Source: Desulfobulbaceae bacterium (GTDB lineage: Bacteria; Desulfobacterota; Desulfobulbia; Desulfobulbales; Desulfobulbaceae). Taken from it: a stretch of DNA of 64,000 nt. The translations under genes were made by a program, and so were the position numbers. Of the stretch, positions 59,184-64,000 are shown piece after piece (the first letter of the stretch is position 1; every line of letters starts with the position of its first letter). Where the stretch lies: contig JAMJFO010000008.1 of assembly GCA_023544645.1 (NCBI GenBank), positions 4,032 through 68,031 of the forward strand, read 5' to 3'. The notes under the pieces were generated by a model. It searched no databases. It was not told the DNA's origin and saw nothing but the letters and a program-made list of their open reading frames with translations.

Positions 59184-59251
59184 TGCCGGATACATTGAGC
59201 CGGCGGTGCTTTTCTCTTCCCAGCCTCAACTTCCCCAGGGAGTAAAGCAAT

Positions 59252-60280
59252 ATGCATATGGCAGATGCGCTTCTTTCGCCGGTTGTCGGCGGCGCCATGT
59301 GGGCCGCCACAGCCGCTGTCACGGTTTACAGTTCGACCAGGGTCAAACAAAGTCTTGACGAACACAAGATTCCCTTGATGGGGGTTTTGGCTGCCTTTGT
59401 CTTCGCCGCCCAGATGATCAATTTTACCATTCCGGCAACCGGTTCCAGCGGCCACCTTGGCGGCGGACTGCTGCTGGCCATCCTCCTGGGGCCACAGGCC
59501 GCCTTTCTTGCCATCGCCTCGGTGCTGACCGTCCAGGCTCTGTTCTTCGCCGACGGAGGGCTGCTTGCTTTAGGCTGCAATATTGTTAACCTGGGTTTTT
59601 TCCCCTGCTTCATCGTCTACCCCCTGATCTACAAAAAAATTGCCGGCAACCGGCCCACCCCGGGGCGCCTGCTGACCGGCAGTTTGGCCGCCGCCGTGGT
59701 CGGCCTGCAGCTCGGCTCCCTGGGGGTGGTCCTGGCAACAACGCTCTCGGGGGTTTCCGAACTGCCCTTTGCCTCCTTTGCCCTGCTGATGCAGCCCATT
59801 CACCTGGCCATCGGCATCGTCGAGGGACTGGTGACCGCCGGAGTCATCTCCTTCATCCGCCAGGCTCGTCCCGAGATTCTTGAAAAAGCGGCGGCTGATC
59901 AACCCCTGGGAATGGTGCCGATTAAACCGGTTCTGGCGGGGTTAGCCCTGGCCGCGGTTTTGACCGGTTCACTTCTTTCCTGGTATGCGTCGTCACATCC
60001 GGACGGTTTAGAATGGGCGATATTCAAGGTTTCCGGTTATGAAGAGCTGGACGCTCCAGAGGTCGGTATGCATCATAGCCTGGAATCCATTCAGGAAAAA
60101 ACCGCCTTTTTGCCGGATTACGGCTTCAGGGAAACAGCGGAACATGAATCCGGCCGGCTTGGCACCTCAATGGCCGGTCTGATCGGTGGTCTCCTGGTCC
60201 TCCTGTTCGGGATAGGCATTGGTCTGCTGTTAAAAAACCTGGCGCTGCCGGGCACAGCAACCCGCCCCCGCAACGCCTGA
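59252..60280 (+). CDS. nikMN: ECF nickel transporter NikM-NikN fusion (CbiM family plus PDGLE domain)
   Basis: 342 residues. N-terminal CbiM/NikM S-component with the metal-binding start MHMADALLSP (Met1-His2 require ATG 59252, which has AGGGAG ahead), seven or so hydrophobic segments and SSGHLGGG near residue 69. C-terminal NikN-like part carries the PDGLEW motif near residue 250 and a final membrane helix. CbiM proteins carry nickel or cobalt; the fused PDGLE unit and the NikR-like operator favour nickel. First gene of the ECF operon. Confidence 0.88.
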   Translation: MHMADALLSPVVGGAMWAATAAVTVYSSTRVKQSLDEHKIPLMGVLAAFVFAAQMINFTIPATGSSGHLGGGLLLAILLGPQAAFLAIASVLTVQALFFADGGLLALGCNIVNLGFFPCFIVYPLIYKKIAGNRPTPGRLLTGSLAAAVVGLQLGSLGVVLATTLSGVSELPFASFALLMQPIHLAIGIVEGLVTAGVISFIRQARPEILEKAAADQPLGMVPIKPVLAGLALAAVLTGSLLSWYASSHPDGLEWAIFKVSGYEELDAPEVGMHHSLESIQEKTAFLPDYGFRETAEHESGRLGTSMAGLIGGLLVLLFGIGIGLLLKNLALPGTATRPRNA

Positions 60281-60334
60281 CCCGTGACCTGAAGCCGTGA
60301 CGGCTTTATCGCATACCCGGAAAAAGTCGTTCAG

Positions 60335-61153
60335 ATGCCTGCAAAGATTGATCGAGCCTTTTACGATATCGGCCACCTGGACAGTCTGGCCGAAGCGGAT
60401 ACCCCGCTGCACCGGCTCGATCCGCGGGCCAAACTCCTGACCACCGCGGTCTTCATTGTCAGCGTGGTTTCCTTTGGAAAGTACGAGATCGCACGCCTCC
60501 TGCCATTCTTCCTCTACCCCGCCGTGCTCATCGGCCTTGGCGACCTGCCGCTGGGTTTCCTGCTTCGCAAGCTGCTGATCGTTTCACCCTTTATCCTCTT
60601 TGTCGGCATCTTCAATCCCTGGCTGGACCGGACCGTTCTCCTTCAGCTGGGAACCCTTGACATCACCGGCGGCTGGCTTTCCTTCATCTCGCTCCTGCTG
60701 CGCTTCATCCTCACCGTCGGCGCCGGGCTCATACTCGTTGCCTCCACCGGCTTCACCACCATCTGCATGGCCCTGGAAAAAATGGGCGCGCCCAGGATAT
60801 TCGCCGTCCAGCTGCTGCTGCTTTACCGCTATCTTTTCATCCTGATCGGTGAAGCAATCAGGATGATCCGGGCCCACTCCCTGCGCTCCTTCAGCCGCAA
60901 AGGGAGCATCAGCTTCCGCGTTTTCGTGCAGATGCTCGGCAACCTTCTCCTCCGGTCCATCGACCGGGCCCAGCGCATCCACATGGCCATGCTCTCGCGT
61001 GCATTCACCGGCAAAATACGCGTCATCAGGCAGTTCCGTTTCGGTTACCAGGAGGTTCTTTTCCTGACCGGCTTCAGCGGGCTTTTTATCATTCTGCGCG
61101 CAACCGATGCCGTAGACCTGCTGGGCCGCCTGGTGCTGGAGATCAGTCGATGA
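60335..61153 (+). CDS. nikQ: ECF transporter transmembrane component (CbiQ/NikQ)
   Basis: 272-residue T-component. Hydrophobic helices at about residues 42-75, 80-105, 110-135, 140-165 and 240-262, and the ATPase-coupling motifs around residues 180-235 (ARG-like signatures: IRAHSLRSF, AMLSRAFTGKI). DRAFYDIGHLDSLAEADTPLHRLDPRAKLL at the N-terminus is typical. Its stop overlaps the ATPase start by 4 bp. Confidence 0.9.
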   Translation: MPAKIDRAFYDIGHLDSLAEADTPLHRLDPRAKLLTTAVFIVSVVSFGKYEIARLLPFFLYPAVLIGLGDLPLGFLLRKLLIVSPFILFVGIFNPWLDRTVLLQLGTLDITGGWLSFISLLLRFILTVGAGLILVASTGFTTICMALEKMGAPRIFAVQLLLLYRYLFILIGEAIRMIRAHSLRSFSRKGSISFRVFVQMLGNLLLRSIDRAQRIHMAMLSRAFTGKIRVIRQFRFGYQEVLFLTGFSGLFIILRATDAVDLLGRLVLEISR

Positions 61154-61899
61154 GCCACCATATCGTTGAAGTCAGAGATCTGAAATTCCGTTACCCGGAC
61201 CAGACCCCGGCCCTGGCAGGCGTTTCTTTTCTGATCAGGCACGGCGAGTCAGTGGCCGTTGTCGGGGCCAACGGCGCGGGAAAATCTACCCTGCTCCTTC
61301 ACCTGAACGGGTATCTCACCCCCACGGATGGATCGGTGCGGATCGGTGATTTTCAGCTCACCCGCGACACCGTGCGGGACGTGCGCCGCACAGTGGGCAT
61401 GGTTTTCCAGGACCCTGATGACCAGCTTTTCATGTCCACGGTCTTCGATGATGTGGCCTTCGGCCCCCTGAATCTGGGCCTCACCCCGGATGAAGTGCGG
61501 GAGCGGGTGGAAAAGGCCCTGGATACCGTCGGTGTCACCCACCTGCGGAAGCGGCCGCCCCACCGGCTTTCCACCGGCCAGAAACGACGGGTGGCCATCG
61601 CTTCTGTACTCTCCATGAGCCCTGACATTCTGGTCATGGATGAACCTTCCGCCGGTCTTGACCCCCGAGCGCGCTCCCAGCTCATCTCGCTACTGCGGAC
61701 CTTTCACCACACCAAAATCATCGCCACCCATGACCTTGATATGGTGGTGGACCTCTGCGATCGAACCATTGTCATGCATGAAGGTTTAATAAGGGCCGAC
61801 GGACCAACCATGGAAATCTTCGGCAATGAAGAGCTGCTGGCCGCCAGTTGCCTGGAAAAACCTTTACGGATGCAGGGCTGCCCGATCTGCGGCGGGTGA
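61150..61899 (+). CDS. nikO: ECF transporter ATPase (CbiO/NikO)
   Basis: 249-residue ABC ATPase. Walker A VVGANGAGKSTLL near residue 37-49, Q-loop VFQDPDDQLF, signature RLSTGQKRRVAIA near residue 138, Walker B DILVMDEPSAGLD near 160, H-loop IATHDLDMV near 192. The signature STGQ deviates slightly from the canonical SGGQ, as often in ECF ATPases. Energises metal uptake together with nikMN and nikQ. Confidence 0.93.
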   Translation: MSHHIVEVRDLKFRYPDQTPALAGVSFLIRHGESVAVVGANGAGKSTLLLHLNGYLTPTDGSVRIGDFQLTRDTVRDVRRTVGMVFQDPDDQLFMSTVFDDVAFGPLNLGLTPDEVRERVEKALDTVGVTHLRKRPPHRLSTGQKRRVAIASVLSMSPDILVMDEPSAGLDPRARSQLISLLRTFHHTKIIATHDLDMVVDLCDRTIVMHEGLIRADGPTMEIFGNEELLAASCLEKPLRMQGCPICGG

Positions 61900-62261
61900 A
61901 ATATAGCACCTGCTGTCATATCGACTGGAGAGAGATATCCTGATGCGTATAGGGAAAGATCTCTCACACGCCCCGATCCCGATCCCGATCCCGGATTCAG
62001 GATAATCCCATTTTTCCAGTCCGTTAAATTAAATATCAGACAAGCCGGTTCTCAATGACATGAGCCAAAAAAAATGGTAAATATACTCGCAAAATAAAAT
62101 ATACTGGCAGCCCGTTGCACCTGCAATACTCTGTTTTTGCTGTTGTGCATCGTTTCATTCCACACGGTTTTCCTGTTCCTGTTCATCGCACGAATTTTCT
62201 TGCGGGAACAAGCACAATGTGGTACTTTAAAAAAAATGTCATTTTTTTTTACAAGGGTACA
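61900..62261. other. intergenic region between nikO and an HTH gene
   Basis: About 360 bp with no convincing gene. A short tandem repeat CCCGAT x3 plus one imperfect copy lies at 61972-61996. Two AT-rich stretches follow (62070-62110 and 62225-62250); a TTGCGG/TACTTT pair with 17-bp spacing just ahead of the HTH gene could be its promoter. Confidence 0.6.
61972..61996. repeat. short CCCGAT tandem repeat
   Basis: Three exact 6-bp units and one with an extra G, in intergenic sequence after nikO. Probably simple-sequence slippage. Confidence 0.7.
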
Positions 62262-62633
62262 ATGAATAAAGATCATTTTGCAAAGGCAAGGGCAAAGCTT
62301 GGAAAAACCCAGAAAGAGCTGGGCAACCTGCTGGGCGTGTCCCTCAAAGCTGTCCAGAGCTATGAGCAGGGATGGCGGCCGGTTCCACTCCATGTCGAAC
62401 GGCAGATATATTTTCTGTTGATGAATCAGCGCAACAGCGAATCGTCCAAACGCAAAGACTGCTGGGTGCAGAAAAAATGTGACGTCAAAAAGGATTGTCC
62501 CGCCTGGGAGTTCCAGGCCGGTCATCTCTGCTGGTTTCTGAGCGGTACCCAGTGTGAGTGCGCTGCCGAAAAAGAATGGAAGGATAAAATGGAAATATGC
62601 CGGACCTGTGAAGTCCTCTCTTCACTGCTCTAG
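62262..62633 (+). CDS. HTH-XRE protein with a C-terminal Cys/Trp-rich (two-CW-like) domain
   Basis: 123 residues. The N-terminal 60 residues form an XRE-type helix-turn-helix (AKLGKTQKELGNLLGVSLKAVQSYEQG). From about residue 66 a cysteine-rich part follows with C-W and W-x-C pairs (CWVQKKC, CPAWEFQ, CWFLSGTQCEC, CRTC), resembling the two-CW domain of anaerobic bacteria and able to bind a metal or Fe-S cluster. A DNA-binding redox or metal sensor is plausible. ATG 62262 is chosen because the upstream part of the frame is not protein-like. Confidence 0.8.
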   Translation: MNKDHFAKARAKLGKTQKELGNLLGVSLKAVQSYEQGWRPVPLHVERQIYFLLMNQRNSESSKRKDCWVQKKCDVKKDCPAWEFQAGHLCWFLSGTQCECAAEKEWKDKMEICRTCEVLSSLL

Positions 62634-62808
62634 CCCTGCTGTTTTTCTTCCTTCCCCTTTTCTCTCCATCTAGGGGCGGGTTCCACCACCCCCACTCTCA
62701 GTAGTTTTTCCCGCGCCTCCATTGCACCATACCCCATTTACTCCCGCCTGCCGTCGTGGTAAGGTGATACTTTGCAACAACAGAAACCCATACTCTAGCG
62801 CCCAAACC

Positions 62809-63867
62809 ATGAACACCATCGGAATAGCCATGAGCGGCGGTGTGGACAGCTCCGTCAGCGCCGCCATCCTCAGGCGGCAAAACTTTGACGTACACGGTTT
62901 TTTCATGAAACTCCCCCTGCCCGGAGTGGATGAACACCTGGACCGGGTCAGGGCGGTCGCCGGAAAACTGGAAATTCCCTTGACCATAGTGGACCTGGAG
63001 GAGCTTTTCACCCGGCATGTCATTGATGTATTCATCGACACCTACCGGCAGGGACTGACCCCGAACCCGTGTATTGTCTGCAACCGGCGGATCAAATTCG
63101 GGGCTCTGCGCAAGTATATGCACGAAAAGGGAATGAGCAAAATCGCCACCGGCCACTACGCCCGGATCGCCCGGACCAGGGAAGGTCATTTTGCTGTGCA
63201 GAGAGGCATTGATCCTAAAAAAGACCAATCATATTTCCTCTGCCGGTTGAACCGGGACCAGCTTGAGCATATGGTCATGCCCCTGGGAGAACTATCCAAA
63301 AACGAGGTCTACAGAATGGCGGCGGAACTTAACCTGGACAAGGTTCACGGACCGGAAAGTCAGGACATCTGTTTCCTGGCCGGCCGGAACATTGCAATTT
63401 TTTTTACCGAACAGGGGGTGGAGGATAATCCCGGCCCTATTGTGACTTCCAGGGGTGCAACCGCAGGTCGCCATCGCGGCCTGTGGCACTATACAATCGG
63501 CCAGCGCCGCGGACTGGGGTTGCCTGACGAGACCCCCTGGTATGTGCAACGCCTGGATGCGCAACACAACCGGGTCATCATCTGCAAGAATGAGGAATTA
63601 ATTACCAGCAGCGTGCGGGTCTCTGATGTCCGGTGGACCGTGCCGCCATCATCCCCATGGCAGGGTCTTGTCCAGATCCGTGGCCGCCACCGCCCGTCCG
63701 GAGCCACTCTTGAACAGGTTTCCGCCAAAACGTGGCTCATCACTTTTGCCCAACCACAGCGGGCAGTCACTCCCGGCCAGTTTGCCGCTTTTTACCAGGA
63801 CGATTTTATCTGCGGCAGCGGTGTTATACTCCCGGACGATCAAACAACTGCGGGAACCGGTTCATGA
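62809..63867 (+). CDS. mnmA: tRNA-specific 2-thiouridylase
   Basis: 352 residues. PP-loop IAMSGGVDSS (residues 5-14); catalytic Cys in NPCIVCNRRIKFG near residue 88 and second catalytic Cys in GPESQDICFLAG near residue 187. Inserts sulfur at U34 of Lys, Glu and Gln tRNAs. Start ATG 62809 is set by the conserved MNTIGIAMSGG; no ribosome-binding site stands out. Its stop overlaps the next gene (ATGA). Confidence 0.95.
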   Translation: MNTIGIAMSGGVDSSVSAAILRRQNFDVHGFFMKLPLPGVDEHLDRVRAVAGKLEIPLTIVDLEELFTRHVIDVFIDTYRQGLTPNPCIVCNRRIKFGALRKYMHEKGMSKIATGHYARIARTREGHFAVQRGIDPKKDQSYFLCRLNRDQLEHMVMPLGELSKNEVYRMAAELNLDKVHGPESQDICFLAGRNIAIFFTEQGVEDNPGPIVTSRGATAGRHRGLWHYTIGQRRGLGLPDETPWYVQRLDAQHNRVIICKNEELITSSVRVSDVRWTVPPSSPWQGLVQIRGRHRPSGATLEQVSAKTWLITFAQPQRAVTPGQFAAFYQDDFICGSGVILPDDQTTAGTGS

Positions 63868-64000
63868 TAAAAGTCGCCATCGCCACGCTGGGATGCAAGG
63901 TCAACCAGTTTGAATCGGCCGCCTTTTCCACCGCGTTTATCCGGGCCGGCTGCGAGCTGGTGCCCTTTTCAGGCCAGGCGGATATCTATGTAATCAACAC
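63864..64000 (+). CDS. mtaB: MtaB/MiaB-family tRNA methylthiotransferase, N-terminus (partial)
   Basis: Only the first 45 codons are in the window. They carry the UPF0004 N-terminal start of methylthiotransferases: IATLGCKVNQFES at about residues 6-18, with Cys11 as the first cluster ligand, and the IYVINT strand at the window edge. The TLGCKVNQ wording fits MtaB (ms2t6A37) rather than MiaB or RimO. Translationally coupled to mnmA, another tRNA thiolation gene. Confidence 0.8.
   Translation, partial: MIKVAIATLGCKVNQFESAAFSTAFIRAGCELVPFSGQADIYVIN

Larger units (their letters stand above)
58916..59251. other. intergenic region: nickel-transporter leader
   Basis: About 335 bp. The distal part (59120-59190) contains a promoter and a NikR-like operator (listed separately). 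The rest has no protein-like frame. No cobalamin riboswitch B12 box is recognisable, so control is probably at the DNA level. Confidence 0.7.

Noticed and set aside
58916-59251. Cobalamin or NiCo riboswitch ahead of the CbiM-like gene
   Set aside because: No B12 box or matching multi-stem structure; the NikR-type operator explains the region better.

Overview
The window looks like a chromosomal segment of a Desulfobacterota (deltaproteobacterial) anaerobe, most plausibly from the Desulfobulbales. This is inferred from gene content, not from a marker phylogeny. Supporting traits are a decaheme cytochrome / outer-membrane barrel conduit, dapL (LL-diaminopimelate aminotransferase), a short GSI-alpha-type glutamine synthetase, five single-domain PilZ proteins, a haem-motif sensor kinase, an arsenosugar cluster and LPS/KDO genes of a Gram-negative envelope. 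Most of the window is conserved housekeeping sequence. No IS element, prophage, CRISPR array or integrase was seen.

Layout. 0-0.2 kb: the end of a gene made of a 9/18-bp tandem repeat. 0.8-7.6 kb: sulfur amino acid genes (metX-metW-cysE-cysK, metY) with three small PilZ proteins. 7.9-11.8 kb: Uup-like ABC-F ATPase, an anchored unknown protein and an M48 CAAX-type protease. 11.8-17.5 kb (minus): ammonium operon amtB-glnK-glnD-glnA closed by a strong terminator. 18.0-25.2 kb (minus): a five-gene overlapping operon encoding a decaheme lipoprotein cytochrome, an MtrB-like barrel, two orphan periplasmic binding proteins and a hybrid histidine kinase with a CxxCH motif in its sensor domain. This is the most interesting region. 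25.5-31.9 kb: PilZ genes, mannose and dTDP-rhamnose sugar-nucleotide genes, UPF0280. 32.0-37.2 kb: an arsenosugar-type set (two glycosyltransferases, then a carboxymuconolactone-decarboxylase-like protein and radical SAM ArsS), interrupted by cvpA, a phosphopantetheinyl transferase and mutM. 37.3-43.6 kb (minus): dapL, lptC-kdsC-kdsA-pyrG, a cupin and glutaminyl cyclase. 43.7-45.4 kb: a frameshifted methyltransferase, small unknowns and tRNA-Ser(CGA). 45.6-53.8 kb: fumC, a PAS protein, ilvD, a PilT-like ATPase, rpsA-ihfB. 53.9-58.9 kb: a Sua5/YciO protein, guaB-guaA, a ferredoxin and MscS. 59.2-61.9 kb: an ECF nickel transporter behind a candidate NikR operator. 62.3-64 kb: an HTH/cysteine-rich protein, mnmA and the start of an mtaB-like gene.

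How the genes fit together. The amt-glnK-glnD-glnA block is a complete ammonium sensing and assimilation unit. The pyrG-kdsA-kdsC-lptC block links CTP supply to KDO synthesis and LPS export. The nickel transporter implies a nickel enzyme elsewhere. The cytochrome/barrel pair would carry electrons across the outer membrane, and the co-transcribed binding proteins and haem-type kinase suggest the conduit has its own sensing arm. That grouping appears unusual and is the main candidate for an undescribed system. A transcription attenuator directly ahead of pyrG and a NikR operator placed on a promoter are the clearest regulatory signals.
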